Source of the DNA: Gordonia rhizosphera NBRC 16068
Lineage (GTDB): Bacteria; Actinomycetota; Actinomycetes; Mycobacteriales; Mycobacteriaceae
NCBI RefSeq assembly: GCF_000298195.1
Contig: NZ_BAHC01000125.1
Coordinates: 99,955 to 163,954 of the forward strand
Direction: 5' to 3'
DNA length: 64,000 nucleotides
Below the pieces are notes generated by a model that saw nothing but the letters and a program-made list of their open reading frames with translations, was not told the origin of the DNA and did no database searches. The position numbers and the translations under genes were made by a program. Each line of letters begins with the position of its first letter. The first letter of the stretch is position 1. Positions 53,735-62,796 of the stretch are shown one piece after another.

Positions 53735-54415
53735 TCAATCGGCCCAGAACCCCTGCGCCTCGAGGAGCGCGACAGCCTGATTCCCGCCGCGAAGGAAGTG
53801 CCCCTCAGTGAGCACCTTCGCCATGCCACCTGACCGGGCGCACAGCGCGTCCAGGATCTCTCGGTGATCACGCAGCCCCCACGCGACCCATTCGGGGTGG
53901 ACGTCGTAGAAACCGGTCGGGATAGCGCTGCTCAACATCTTCAATTCGGAGATCAGGCGTCTGGAGCGCGCACCGCGATTGATCACGCGATGAAACTCGA
54001 AGTTCAGTCGCTCATTCGACTCCGCCGTGTCGTCGTCCTCCATAGCAGTCGCGATCCGATCGAGTTCGCCCAGGTCGTCATCGGAGAGATTCACCGACGC
54101 CCGTTCGGCGGCAAGTCCGGAGATCGCACCGAGCATCCAGTAGTGATCCCGGATGTCCTCGCGTGACAACTGCGCCACGTACGCCCCGCGCCGCGGGACC
54201 ACCTGGATGATCCCCTCACCCTCGAGCGCGATCAATGCTTCACGAACCGGTAGCTTGCTGACGCCCAACCGCCTGGCGAGCGCTTCCTGATCGACCCTCG
54301 TGCCGGGTCGTAGCACCCCACCGAACACCAGCCGGCGTATCTCCTGCGCCGCGATCTCCTTGAGGACCGATGATGGCTCGCCTGATCCACCGAGGGCTCG
54401 TGCTGTCGCTGTCAC
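53735..54415 (-). CDS. GntR-family (FadR-type) transcriptional regulator
   Basis: A 226-aa regulator: N-terminal winged helix (IRRLVFGGVLRPGTRVDQEALARRLGVSKLPVREALIALEGEGII at about residues 26-70, with the GntR PVREAL motif) and a C-terminal FCD all-helical effector domain with metal-ligand candidates (FEFHRVI; LRDHREILDAL). Regulators of this branch sense small carboxylates or CoA esters. It diverges from the acyl-CoA dehydrogenase operon; a palindrome 18 nt before its start is a likely operator. Confidence 0.9.
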   Translation of the reverse strand: MTATARALGGSGEPSSVLKEIAAQEIRRLVFGGVLRPGTRVDQEALARRLGVSKLPVREALIALEGEGIIQVVPRRGAYVAQLSREDIRDHYWMLGAISGLAAERASVNLSDDDLGELDRIATAMEDDDTAESNERLNFEFHRVINRGARSRRLISELKMLSSAIPTGFYDVHPEWVAWGLRDHREILDALCARSGGMAKVLTEGHFLRGGNQAVALLEAQGFWAD

Positions 54416-54433
54416 GGCTCAACACTAACCGAT

Positions 54434-54452
54434 GATCACCCGATCGGTGATC
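54434..54452. promoter_or_regulatory. Candidate GntR operator
   Basis: GATCACC-CGATC-GGTGATC palindrome (7-bp arms, symmetric centre) 18 nt upstream of the gntR start in the spacer shared with the acyl-CoA dehydrogenase gene. It is larger than the usual GntR half-site pair TGGT-n-ACCA, but the position is right. Confidence 0.6.
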
Positions 54453-54559
54453 GCACTTTTGATAATTTTCTGACCACCTCTATCCGCTGTGACCCTCAAA
54501 TACCTTGCTGCGTGCAATGCCCCTAGATTACGGATTATATTTTTGATACTCTCCTCGTC

Positions 54560-55735
54560 ATGACCGCACCACACGCACCAGCCGTTTCCGACGAGGACTT
54601 CGACCAGATCCGCGGACTCGTCGCCGACTTCATCCGCTCCAAGGTGGTCCCGCGCGAGCAGGAGATCTCCGAGACCAACGCCATCCCCGAGGATCTCCGC
54701 GCGCAGGCAGCCGAGATCGGGCTGTTCGGCTACGCCATCCCCCAGGAATGGGGCGGGCTGGGCCTCGACCTCACGCAGGACGTCGAGCTCGCGATGGAGT
54801 TCGGCTATACCTCGCTGGCGTTACGCTCGATGTTCGGCACCAACAACGGCATCGCCGGGCAGGTGCTGGTCAACTTCGGGACCGACGAGCAGAAGAAAGA
54901 GTGGCTGGAACGGATCGCGTCCGGTGAGGTGGTCGCCTCCTTCGCACTCACCGAACCGGGTGCGGGGTCCAACCCGTCCGGGCTGCGCACCAAGGCGGTT
55001 CGCGACGGCGACGACTGGGTGATCAACGGACAAAAGCGATTCATCACCAACGCCCCCATAGCCGACCTCTTCGTCGTCTTCGCACGAACCCGACCCGCCG
55101 ACGAATCCGGCACCGGGATAGCAGTTTTCCTCGTCCCCGCCGACACACCCGGCCTCGAGGTCGGCGTGAAGGACAAGAAGATGGGACAAGAGGGCGCCTG
55201 GACCGCCGATGTCAACTTCACCGACGTCCGCGTCCCCTCTTCGGCGCTCGTGGGGGGTGACGAGGACGCCGGCTATCGCGCCGCGATGACCTCGCTGGCC
55301 CGCGGCCGCGTCCACATCGCCGCGCTGGCAGTCGGCACCGCACAGCGAGCCCTCGACGAATCGGTGGAGTATGCCGCCAGCGCAACACAGGGCGGAACCC
55401 CCATCGGGGACTTCCAACTCGTGCAAGCCATGCTGGCCGACCAGCAAACCGGTGTTCTCGCCGGACGAGCCCTGGTGCGCGAGACGGCACGAAAGTACGT
55501 AACCGGCGAGGATCGCCGAATCGCACCGTCGGCAGCGAAGCTCTACTGCACCGAGATGGCCGGCAAGGTTGCCGACCTCGCGGTTCAGGTCCACGGCGGC
55601 AGTGGCTACATGCGCGAGGTCACCGTCGAACGCATCTACCGCGACGTGCGCCTGCTACGCCTCTACGAGGGAACCAGTGAGATCCAGCGCCTGATCATCG
55701 GCGGTGGGCTGGTTCGCGCGGCGAAGAACAGGTAA
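54560..55735 (+). CDS. Acyl-CoA dehydrogenase
   Basis: A 391-aa FAD-dependent acyl-CoA dehydrogenase. Family motifs: [34 protein letters not shown], the central helical domain, and the C-terminal [25 protein letters not shown], where the YEGT Glu is the catalytic base position of most short-chain enzymes. It introduces a 2,3-double bond into an acyl-CoA with electron transfer to ETF. It heads an operon with an SDR and a thiolase. An extended -10 (TGATACT, 54544-54550) lies 10 nt before ATG and there is no clear ribosome-binding site. Confidence 0.92.
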   Translation: MTAPHAPAVSDEDFDQIRGLVADFIRSKVVPREQEISETNAIPEDLRAQAAEIGLFGYAIPQEWGGLGLDLTQDVELAMEFGYTSLALRSMFGTNNGIAGQVLVNFGTDEQKKEWLERIASGEVVASFALTEPGAGSNPSGLRTKAVRDGDDWVINGQKRFITNAPIADLFVVFARTRPADESGTGIAVFLVPADTPGLEVGVKDKKMGQEGAWTADVNFTDVRVPSSALVGGDEDAGYRAAMTSLARGRVHIAALAVGTAQRALDESVEYAASATQGGTPIGDFQLVQAMLADQQTGVLAGRALVRETARKYVTGEDRRIAPSAAKLYCTEMAGKVADLAVQVHGGSGYMREVTVERIYRDVRLLRLYEGTSEIQRLIIGGGLVRAAKNR

Positions 55736-55803
55736 TTCATCAACGTGCACAGGTGATCTCGATCTCGACACCACCCCGGCCATCACTCCGAAAGGACACC
55801 CCC

Positions 55804-56550
55804 ATGACCGAACCACTGCTCAAAGACAAGACCGCCGTGATCACCGGCGCCGCACAGGGAATCGGCTTTGCGATCGCGCAGCTGTTCATCGACGAGGGCG
55901 CTCGCGTGATCGTCGCCGACATCGACGCCACCGCAGCCGAATCAGCCGCCGACAAGCTCGGCGGGAGCGCCATCGCCATCGGCGTCCGTTGTGATGTCAC
56001 CGACGCCACCGAGGTCGACGCCGTCCTCGCCGCCGCGGCCGAATCATTCGGTCCGGTCGACGTCATGGTCAACAACGCAGGCATCACCCGCGATGCGACG
56101 ATGCGCTCCATGACCGAAGAGCAGTTCGACCAGGTCATCAACGTGCATCTCAAGGGCACCTGGAACGGCACCCGCAAGGCTGCGGCCATCATGCGGGACC
56201 GCAAGCAAGGCACCATCGTCAACCTGTCGTCGCTGTCCGGCAAGGTCGGCATGGTCGGGCAGACCAACTACTCCGCGGCCAAGGCCGGCATCGTCGGCCT
56301 CACCAAGGCCGCAGCGAAAGAGGTCGCTCACCATGGCGTCCGGGTCAATGCGATCCAGCCCGGCCTGATCCGCACAGCCATGACCGAGGCCATGCCGCAG
56401 AAGGCATGGGACCAGAAGATGTCCGAGATCCCGATGCACCGAGCCGGCGAGGTGACCGAGATCGCCTCGGTCGCACTCTTCCTCGCGTCCGATCTGTCGT
56501 CCTACATGACCGGGACCGTGCTCGAGGTCACCGGCGGACGCTTCATGTGA
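55804..56550 (+). CDS. SDR-family 3-hydroxyacyl-CoA/3-oxoacyl reductase-like dehydrogenase
   Basis: A 248-aa classical SDR of FabG/hydroxyacyl-CoA dehydrogenase type: [12 protein letters not shown] cofactor loop, VADID at the end of strand 2 (Asp, NAD+ preference), NNAG, catalytic Ser in LSSLSGK and NYSAAKAG (Tyr-x3-Lys), ending VTGGRFM. It likely oxidises a 3-hydroxyacyl-CoA to the 3-oxo form before the thiolase. It lies 68 nt after the dehydrogenase and 24 nt before the thiolase. No enoyl-CoA hydratase gene is present in the operon, so that step must be supplied elsewhere or not be needed. Confidence 0.88.
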   Translation: MTEPLLKDKTAVITGAAQGIGFAIAQLFIDEGARVIVADIDATAAESAADKLGGSAIAIGVRCDVTDATEVDAVLAAAAESFGPVDVMVNNAGITRDATMRSMTEEQFDQVINVHLKGTWNGTRKAAAIMRDRKQGTIVNLSSLSGKVGMVGQTNYSAAKAGIVGLTKAAAKEVAHHGVRVNAIQPGLIRTAMTEAMPQKAWDQKMSEIPMHRAGEVTEIASVALFLASDLSSYMTGTVLEVTGGRFM

Positions 56551-56574
56551 GCCCGCGAGAACCACAGGAGAGTC

Positions 56575-57807
56575 ATGACCAGTACACGTAAGTCCATTCG
56601 CCGCGCGGCCATCGTCGCACCCACCCGCACGCCCGTCGGCACGTTCGGCGGCTCTCTGCGCGATGTCACCGTCGAGGATCTCGGCGCCACCGTCGTCAAG
56701 GCCGTCGTCGAACGCTCCGGCATCGATCCCGACCGCATCGACGACGTGGTCTTCGCGCAGTCGTATGCGAACTCCGAAACCCCCTGTGTCGGGCGTTGGG
56801 TCGCTTTGCATTCCGGTCTCCCGATCAGCGTGCCGGGCATGCAACTCGACCGTCGCTGCGGCGGCGGGCTGCAAGCCTTGGCGACCGCGGCGATGATGGT
56901 GCAGTCCGGCGCCGCCGACGCGGTGTTCGCCGGCGGGGTCGAGTCGATGAGCCGCATCGAGTACTACTCGACCACCAACCGGTGGGGAGCCCGCGCCGGC
57001 AACGTCACCCTCTACGATCGCCTCGACCGCGGACGCGAACGCTCCCAACCGGTCTGGCGATTCGGAGAGATCTCCGGAATGATCGAGACCGCTGAGAACC
57101 TCGCCACCGACTACGGCATCACCCGCGAAGCCGCCGACGCCTACGCCGCACGCAGTCACCACCGCGCGGCCGCCGCCTGGGAGGCCGGGCGGTTCGCCGA
57201 CGAGGTCGTCGATGTGACAGTGCCGCAACGCAAGGGAGACCCCGTCATCGTCTCCCGCGACGAGGGTGTCCGACCCGACTCCACCGCCGAGTCGCTCGCC
57301 CGTCTGCGCACCCTCATGCCCAACGGCACGGTGACCGCCGGCAACGCCAGCCAACAGAACGACGCCGCCGCCGGCTGTCTCGTCGTCGCCGAGGACACTC
57401 TCGACGACCTCGGTCTGGAACCGATCGGCTACCTGACCGACTGGGCGGCCGCCGGCTGCGACCCGGCCCGCATGGGAATCGGACCGGTGCCCGCCGTCGA
57501 GAAGCTCGCCGCTCGAGCCGGACTGGATTCTCCCGCGGCGCTCCTCGACTCACTCGACCTGGTGGAGTTGAACGAGGCCTTCGCCGTTCAGGTTCTCGCG
57601 GTGCTCGAGGGCTGGAAGTGGCACGACCACGACCGCCTCAACGTCAACGGTTCCGGCATCTCACTCGGCCATCCCATCGGGGCCACCGGTCTGCGGATGA
57701 CGACCACCCTGATGCACGAACTCCGCCGACGTGGAGGCGGCAAGGGACTGGTCACCATGTGTATCGGCGGAGGGCAGGGACTGGCCGCCGTCGTTGAGGG
57801 CGCGTGA
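56575..57807 (+). CDS. Acetyl-CoA acyltransferase (thiolase)
   Basis: A 410-aa thiolase of degradative type. C95 in QLDRRCGGGLQAL is the acyl-accepting Cys; the His is in GSGISLGHPIGATGLR and the second Cys in VTMCIGGGQGLA. PTRTPVGTFGGSL at the start and NEAFAVQVLAVLE complete the family pattern. It cleaves a 3-oxoacyl-CoA with CoA. ATG follows CAGGAGAGTC. The whiB gene begins only 7 nt downstream, so they are probably co-transcribed. Confidence 0.93.
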   Translation: MTSTRKSIRRAAIVAPTRTPVGTFGGSLRDVTVEDLGATVVKAVVERSGIDPDRIDDVVFAQSYANSETPCVGRWVALHSGLPISVPGMQLDRRCGGGLQALATAAMMVQSGAADAVFAGGVESMSRIEYYSTTNRWGARAGNVTLYDRLDRGRERSQPVWRFGEISGMIETAENLATDYGITREAADAYAARSHHRAAAAWEAGRFADEVVDVTVPQRKGDPVIVSRDEGVRPDSTAESLARLRTLMPNGTVTAGNASQQNDAAAGCLVVAEDTLDDLGLEPIGYLTDWAAAGCDPARMGIGPVPAVEKLAARAGLDSPAALLDSLDLVELNEAFAVQVLAVLEGWKWHDHDRLNVNGSGISLGHPIGATGLRMTTTLMHELRRRGGGKGLVTMCIGGGQGLAAVVEGA

Positions 57808-57814
57808 CTCCACG

Positions 57815-58162
57815 ATGACCTCCGACAGAATCACCCGAATCGTCGACGCGGCCGAGTCGGGTGATTCTGTGCGTGCGCGGCGCGAGGAGCCCCATTGGCG
57901 CGAGGATGCAGGCTGCCGCGGGGCGGATCCCGCCGTGTTCTTTCCAGCGAGTGAACTCAGCGCCGTGGACAAGGCCCGCCATGAGCGAACCGCCAAGCTG
58001 ATCTGTGGGAACTGTCCGGTCAGGCGTCAATGTCACGACTTCGCTGCGATCGGGCCAGAGCCGTACGGCATATGGGGTGGGATGACACCGACGGAACGCA
58101 AGCGTCGACATCGGCGCGCGCAGATGTACCGCAGAGTGCGGCCTTCCGAACACGGCCGGTGA
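57815..58162 (+). CDS. WhiB-family [4Fe-4S] regulator
   Basis: A 115-aa WhiB-like protein. Cluster ligands are C34, C64, C67 and C73 (C-x29-C-x2-C-x5-C), followed by the beta-turn GIWGG (85-89) and a basic C-terminal tail (RKRRHRRAQ). WhiB proteins bind the primary sigma factor and respond to redox or NO through their cluster. It begins 7 nt after the thiolase stop, an unusual place for a whiB gene; it may regulate the adjacent catabolic genes. ATG 57815 is used; thiolase-overlapping upstream sequence does not look WhiB-like. Confidence 0.9.
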   Translation: MTSDRITRIVDAAESGDSVRARREEPHWREDAGCRGADPAVFFPASELSAVDKARHERTAKLICGNCPVRRQCHDFAAIGPEPYGIWGGMTPTERKRRHRRAQMYRRVRPSEHGR

Positions 58163-58210
58163 CTCGGTAGCCCGCCGGAGGAGCCGTGGCGGCGCTCGCC
58201 CGGCCACACA

Positions 58211-58262
58211 GGGAGCACAGCCCCGTCGTGGATGACGCGTTGTCGCATTGCGGGGTGCTCCC
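58211..58262. other. Inverted repeat between whiB and the ALDH gene
   Basis: Arms GGGAGCAC (58211-58218) and GTGCTCCC (58255-58262) enclose 36 nt; CCCCG and CGGGG can also pair inside. The 142-nt spacer thus holds either a terminator of the acd-thiolase-whiB unit or an operator for the following operon. Confidence 0.5.
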
Positions 58263-58304
58263 AGCGCCTGGCAACGCCGATGGTCCGCTGCACACAATCG
58301 TCCT

Positions 58305-59810
58305 GTGGTGCGAACGCAGCGAATTGGCCAAGACTCGACGACATCAGCGATCACGGGCATCGACATTGGGCACGCCGAGGACGTGTTCGTCGGCGGTGCC
58401 TGGTGGCGGGCTTCGGGGGCGATCCACACCGTCGTTTCACCGGCAACCGAGCAGCCGATCGCCGCGACCCGGCATCCGTCGATCGCCGATACCTTGGCAG
58501 CGGTCGAGGCCGCCGACAATGCCCGCGACGTTTGGGCCGCCGCCCCCGTTTCCGAACGTGTTGCCGCATGTGCGCGCTGGCTGGATGCAGTCGATGCGCG
58601 TGCCGCCGACCTGGACGTGCTGTGGGCCGTTGAAGCCGGCATGCCGGTGCGACATGGGCGGGCGCTCTATCGCTTCGCAGCCGTGCCCGCGTGGCAATCC
58701 GCGCTGGCCGGGGCCGAGGAGATTCTCGCCGATCAGCGTCGATCGTCGGAGCTGGGCGCGGTGCTCCTCCGTCGTGAATCGGTCGGCGTCGTGGTGGCGA
58801 TCCTGCCGTACAACGGTCCTGTGGTCACCGTGGCGTCCAAGGTGATTCCCGCGTTGCTGGCCGGATGCCCGGTGGTGATCAAGGCGGCTCCGGAGTCGCA
58901 GTTGACGATGACGATCGTGGCAGAATGCGCACGGCTGGCCGGCTTTCCGCCAGGCGTCGTCAGCGTGGTGTGCGGCGGTGTCGACGTCGGCCAGACGCTG
59001 ACCCGCGACCCGCGCGTCGACATGGTGTCGTTGACCGGCGGACACGTGGCCGCACAGGATGTTCTGGCGGCAACCCGCGAACGCTATGCGCGGGTACAGC
59101 TCGAACTGGGCGGCAAATCACCCGCCATCATCCTCGATGATGCGCCCCTGGACACGGCCATGCGCTCCCTGATTCCTGGCGCCACCAACGCGGCTGGGCA
59201 GGTTTGCGCGCTGCTGTCCCGAATCCTGGTCTCGCGCCGCCGACATGACGAAGTCATCGAACGTCTCCGCGTCGGATTCGAACGTCTGAGGATCGGCGAC
59301 CCACTCGACCCGGCAACGCACATCGGACCGCTGGTCAACGCGGCTGCGGTGCGTCGCACCGAAGGCGTCGTCGCCCAGGCACTCGCCGACGGCGCCGAAC
59401 TCATCACCGGTGGAACGCGGCCCGAGGGCCTGGACGTCGGACACTACTACCGGCCGACCTTGTTCACCGGAATACCTGAAGATGCCCAGTTGATCCGCCG
59501 TGAGGTGTTCGGTCCGGCGACCGCCGTCCAGGTCTACGACGATGTCGCGGACGCCGTGCGGCTTGCGAACGCCACCGAGTTCGGGCTGTCGGGCGCCGTC
59601 TTCACCGCCAACACCGACAACGGCATCGAGATCGCCACACGTATCCGGGCGGGATCGGTCGCAGTGAACGCATTCGGGCCGACGATGAGCGCGCCCTTCG
59701 GCGGCGTCAAGGCCTCTGGCTGGGGACGTGAGGCAGGCCCCGAAGGCATCCTCGGATTCACCGAACTCAAGCAGATCCTGATCGGCCAAACCCCGAACGG
59801 CACCGCATGA
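58305..59810 (+). CDS. Aldehyde dehydrogenase family protein
   Basis: A 501-aa aldehyde dehydrogenase. Landmarks: ILPYNGPVVTVASKVIPALLAGCPVVIK, TGGHVAAQDVL, catalytic Glu in VQLELGGKSPA, catalytic Cys in NAAGQVCALLSRI, REVFGPATAVQVY and FGGVKASGWGREAG. First gene of a unit with an alpha/beta hydrolase and an AMACR-like protein (ATGA overlaps), so it probably converts an aldehyde to an acid later activated as a CoA ester. GTG 58305 is tentative: there is no ribosome-binding site, but CACAAT (58293-58298) ends 6 nt before it, suggesting a leaderless start; GTG 58308 is equally possible. Confidence 0.88.
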   Translation: MVRTQRIGQDSTTSAITGIDIGHAEDVFVGGAWWRASGAIHTVVSPATEQPIAATRHPSIADTLAAVEAADNARDVWAAAPVSERVAACARWLDAVDARAADLDVLWAVEAGMPVRHGRALYRFAAVPAWQSALAGAEEILADQRRSSELGAVLLRRESVGVVVAILPYNGPVVTVASKVIPALLAGCPVVIKAAPESQLTMTIVAECARLAGFPPGVVSVVCGGVDVGQTLTRDPRVDMVSLTGGHVAAQDVLAATRERYARVQLELGGKSPAIILDDAPLDTAMRSLIPGATNAAGQVCALLSRILVSRRRHDEVIERLRVGFERLRIGDPLDPATHIGPLVNAAAVRRTEGVVAQALADGAELITGGTRPEGLDVGHYYRPTLFTGIPEDAQLIRREVFGPATAVQVYDDVADAVRLANATEFGLSGAVFTANTDNGIEIATRIRAGSVAVNAFGPTMSAPFGGVKASGWGREAGPEGILGFTELKQILIGQTPNGTA

Positions 59811-60667
59811 CGGCGGTGATGTCGGCGATCTCCGCAGCCACCCACGTCGCGGTGCAACTCAATTCGACACTCTATGCGCCGGTTATGGGTACGCGCATGG
59901 GATATCACCGCGTCATGGGGAGCGGCCCCGGGCTGGTCCTGCTGAACGGATTCGGCGCCAGTGGCGCGGTGTGGCCGACGGCGTTGGGCGAGTTGGCAAG
60001 CCGCTATACCGTCATCGCGGTGGATGCTCGCGGGACCGGCGGCTCGCGACATCTGACACCGGCGTTCACCATCGAGGATCTCGCGGACGATGTGTGGGCC
60101 GCAATGCTGGGTGCAGACATCAAGAGGGCCACCGTCGTCGGCTGGTCGATGGGCGGAATGGTCGCGCAAGAGCTCGCCATCCGTCACCCGGATGCGGTCG
60201 GCCGACTGATTCTGATCAACACCGTCGCGCCGATCCCGGCGATGCAGATCCCCTTCTTCCGTACGTCGTGGACGTTGTGGCGCATTGCATTACGAGAATC
60301 AACCGATGGCTGGCGCCGCGCAGTGTGGTCGCTCGGCGGGCCAGGCGCACAACATGAGTCACCCCGCGAATTGCGTGAACTGACAGCACAGTTGCGGACC
60401 AGCGGCATCGCCTGGTGGACGCCGCTCCTGCAGTCGGCGGCGTCGACATCGTGGCGGCGTCCGGAACGACTTCGCGACATCATCGCACCTACGACGATTC
60501 TGCACGGGCGCGACGATCCGATCGTGCCGGTCCGCAACGCACGCATTCTGGCCGATCTGATTCCCGGCGCAGAGGTCCAGATACTGGACCACGCGGGGCA
60601 TCTCCTGCCCTACGAAGCGACTGGCCAACTGCTCGACGCCATCAACCGAATCCAGGAGGCACCATGA
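59807..60667 (+). CDS. Alpha/beta hydrolase
   Basis: A 286-aa alpha/beta hydrolase. Oxyanion segment VLLNGFGASGAVW, nucleophile elbow VVGWSMGGMVAQ (Ser), acid in LHGRDDPIVP and His in LDHAGHLLP complete the triad. This is the pattern of C-C bond hydrolases, lactonases or esterases; the reaction is not predictable. ATGA overlaps at both ends couple it to the aldehyde dehydrogenase and AMACR-like genes. Confidence 0.88.
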   Translation: MTAVMSAISAATHVAVQLNSTLYAPVMGTRMGYHRVMGSGPGLVLLNGFGASGAVWPTALGELASRYTVIAVDARGTGGSRHLTPAFTIEDLADDVWAAMLGADIKRATVVGWSMGGMVAQELAIRHPDAVGRLILINTVAPIPAMQIPFFRTSWTLWRIALRESTDGWRRAVWSLGGPGAQHESPRELRELTAQLRTSGIAWWTPLLQSAASTSWRRPERLRDIIAPTTILHGRDDPIVPVRNARILADLIPGAEVQILDHAGHLLPYEATGQLLDAINRIQEAP

Positions 60668-61830
60668 CCGACGGACCTTTGACAGGAGTGAAGATCATCG
60701 AGTTCGCGGCGCTCGGCCCGGGACCATGGTGCGCGATGATGCTCAGCGATCTGGGTGCCGAGGTGCTCCGTATCGACCGGCCGAGCGCTGTCGGCGCGCT
60801 GCGCACCGATCTCGGAGCGGCGAATGGACGGCAACCTGCCTTCGTCAATGATCGGGGCCGACGGTCGGTGGCCATCGACCTCAAGCATCCAGACGGCGTC
60901 GCGACTGTGATGCGGCTGATCGAGCGGGCCGACGTGGCAATCGAGGGTAATCGTCCAGGCGTCATGGAGCGTCTGGGCCTCGGACCCGACGTATGTCGGG
61001 TGCGCAATCCTCGGCTGGTGTACGGTCGCGCGACCGGCTGGGGGCAGGAGGGCCCGCTGGGTCAGACTGTGGGCCACGACCTCAACTACCTTGCCATGAC
61101 CGGACTGCTGGCCACCATGGGGCCAACGGGAGGCGCACCGTCTATTCCCTTGAATCTGTTGGGCGACTATGCCGGTGGCGGTCTGCTGCTGGCGATGGGT
61201 GTGGTGTCTGCGCTGCTCGAAACGCAGCGCAGTGGTTGTGGGCAGGTCGTGGATGCGGCGATGGTCGACGGGATCGGCTTGATCGGCAGCGTCTTCTACG
61301 GGCAACGGCAGGCCGGCTTGCTCAGCCTGGATCGCGGCACCAACGCACTCGACGGCGGTGCGCCGTTTTACCACGTGTACGAGACCTCCGACGGCGGGTG
61401 GATGGCGGTGGCGGCGATCGAGGCCAAGTTCTTTGCCAACCTGCTGTCCGTTCTGGAAGTCCCCGCGGAAATCGCTGAGCAGCAGTGGGACCGGGACCGC
61501 TGGCCATCACTGTGTGAGGAGTTCGCCGCAATCTTCGCCCAGCGGACGCGATCGCAATGGGAAGAAGCGTTTGACGGTGCCGAGGCATGTGTCACGCCGG
61601 TGCTCGACCTGGACGAGGCGATCAAGGCCGAGCATGCCACGGCCCGTGAGGCTTTCGTGCCAGTCGATGGTGTGCTTCAGCCTGCGCCGGCGCCGCGATT
61701 CAGCAGGACGCCCGGCCGCGTACAAGGGCCGGCGGTCCCGGCAGGTGCGAACACCAATGCAGCGCTGGCGGATTGGGGGATCGATCTGGACGATCTCACT
61801 TCACTGCGGGATAGCGGCGCGATCGTGTGA
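60664..61830 (+). CDS. Alpha-methylacyl-CoA racemase-like protein (CaiB/BaiF family)
   Basis: A 388-aa family III CoA-transferase fold protein. ALGPGPWCAMMLSDLGAEVLRIDRP and IDLKHPDGVATVMRLIERADVAIEGNRPGVMERLGLGP (residues about 16-120) are family segments; GRATGWGQEGPLGQTVGHDLNYLA contains the catalytic region where AMACR enzymes have His and the following Asp (LLGDYAGGG, GGGLLL). The GWGQxGP..GHDxNY pattern fits AMACR rather than formyl-CoA-type transferases. It would epimerise a 2-methylacyl-CoA before beta-oxidation by the neighbouring enzymes. Confidence 0.88.
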   Translation: MTDGPLTGVKIIEFAALGPGPWCAMMLSDLGAEVLRIDRPSAVGALRTDLGAANGRQPAFVNDRGRRSVAIDLKHPDGVATVMRLIERADVAIEGNRPGVMERLGLGPDVCRVRNPRLVYGRATGWGQEGPLGQTVGHDLNYLAMTGLLATMGPTGGAPSIPLNLLGDYAGGGLLLAMGVVSALLETQRSGCGQVVDAAMVDGIGLIGSVFYGQRQAGLLSLDRGTNALDGGAPFYHVYETSDGGWMAVAAIEAKFFANLLSVLEVPAEIAEQQWDRDRWPSLCEEFAAIFAQRTRSQWEEAFDGAEACVTPVLDLDEAIKAEHATAREAFVPVDGVLQPAPAPRFSRTPGRVQGPAVPAGANTNAALADWGIDLDDLTSLRDSGAIV

Positions 61831-61835
61831 CGCGC

Positions 61836-61858
61836 GCGGCCGTCCGCGAGACGGCCGC
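61836..61858. terminator. Bidirectional hairpin between convergent genes
   Basis: Perfect 9-bp arms GCGGCCGTC (61836-61844) and GACGGCCGC (61850-61858), loop CGCGA, 5 nt after the AMACR-like stop and before the end of the minus-strand hydrolase. Confidence 0.7.
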
Positions 61859-61891
61859 CGCAGTCATTCATCCGCGACGGCCGCCCGCGGG

Positions 61892-62749
61892 TCACTCGTC
61901 GGTGAGGAACTGTTCGATGATCGGTCCGACACGGTCGGGCTCGTCGAACATCATCATGTGGCCGGCTCCCGGCAGGAGTTCAAGGCGCGCATGCCGGATG
62001 CGACCGGCGAGGATGCGGCCGTTGATCGTGCGCACCACCGGATCGTCGTCGCCCTGGAGAACCAGGGTGCGGCACTGTAACCGGTGCAGCCACGGGTGGC
62101 TCGACCAGCCGAGTACCGCGAGCTGGAGGTAGCGGTAACCGGTGGTGCTCGGCGGGTGGGCCTCGCGGTCGGCCAGAATCTCCGCGAGGACCGCCTCATC
62201 GCTGGCGGTTCGACCGCCCGCCAGCAATGGGACGTCTGCCGCGGCGGCTTCCCGGCTGTGGTAGCGACGGGTCGAGAGCAACGCGCGCTGCGCGGACAGC
62301 CGGGGCGGCACCCAGGGCAGCCCCGCGACCGTGGCCACCAAAGTCAGGCGCCGCAACCGGTCCGAGTGGCGCTTGGCGAATTCCTGTGCGACGGCGCCAC
62401 CGTGCGAATACCCCAACACGTCGACTCGCGACACCTCGAGTGCACGCAATGCACCGGCCAGCTTGTCGGCGATGCCGTGCATGGGCAACGGTCGGCGGGG
62501 GACCTCGGATCGACCCATGCCCGGCGAGTCGATCATGATGACGTCCCGGCCAGGCATCTGTGCCAACAGCGGCTCCCACGAATCCATGGATCCGCCGAGT
62601 CCGTGGACCAGCAGCAGCGGAACCGGCGAATCGCCGTGGCGCCGACGGGTGTAGAGGCGGATCCCGTCGACGGTGACGACCTGGTCGGTGTAGCCGTCCG
62701 CGACGTCGTGGTCGGAACTGTCCCCATCGGCAGTGTCGCTGTCGGGCAC
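61892..62749 (-). CDS. Alpha/beta hydrolase
   Basis: A 285-aa alpha/beta hydrolase. LLLVHGLGGSMDSWEPL is the oxyanion segment, DVLGYSHGGAVAQEFA the nucleophile elbow (Ser), LQGDDDPVV the acid and LPGAGHMMM the His. It has an acidic N-terminal tail. GTG 62749 is chosen because GAGGAGAGG lies upstream (10-nt spacing); GTG 62800, overlapping the upstream dehydrogenase stop, is the alternative and would add 17 basic residues. It forms a pair with the alcohol dehydrogenase on the same strand. Confidence 0.85.
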   Translation of the reverse strand: MPDSDTADGDSSDHDVADGYTDQVVTVDGIRLYTRRRHGDSPVPLLLVHGLGGSMDSWEPLLAQMPGRDVIMIDSPGMGRSEVPRRPLPMHGIADKLAGALRALEVSRVDVLGYSHGGAVAQEFAKRHSDRLRRLTLVATVAGLPWVPPRLSAQRALLSTRRYHSREAAAADVPLLAGGRTASDEAVLAEILADREAHPPSTTGYRYLQLAVLGWSSHPWLHRLQCRTLVLQGDDDPVVRTINGRILAGRIRHARLELLPGAGHMMMFDEPDRVGPIIEQFLTDE

Positions 62750-62796
62750 GATGGCGATTCCTCTCCTCGAACGGCCGGATCGATCACGTGACGCGG

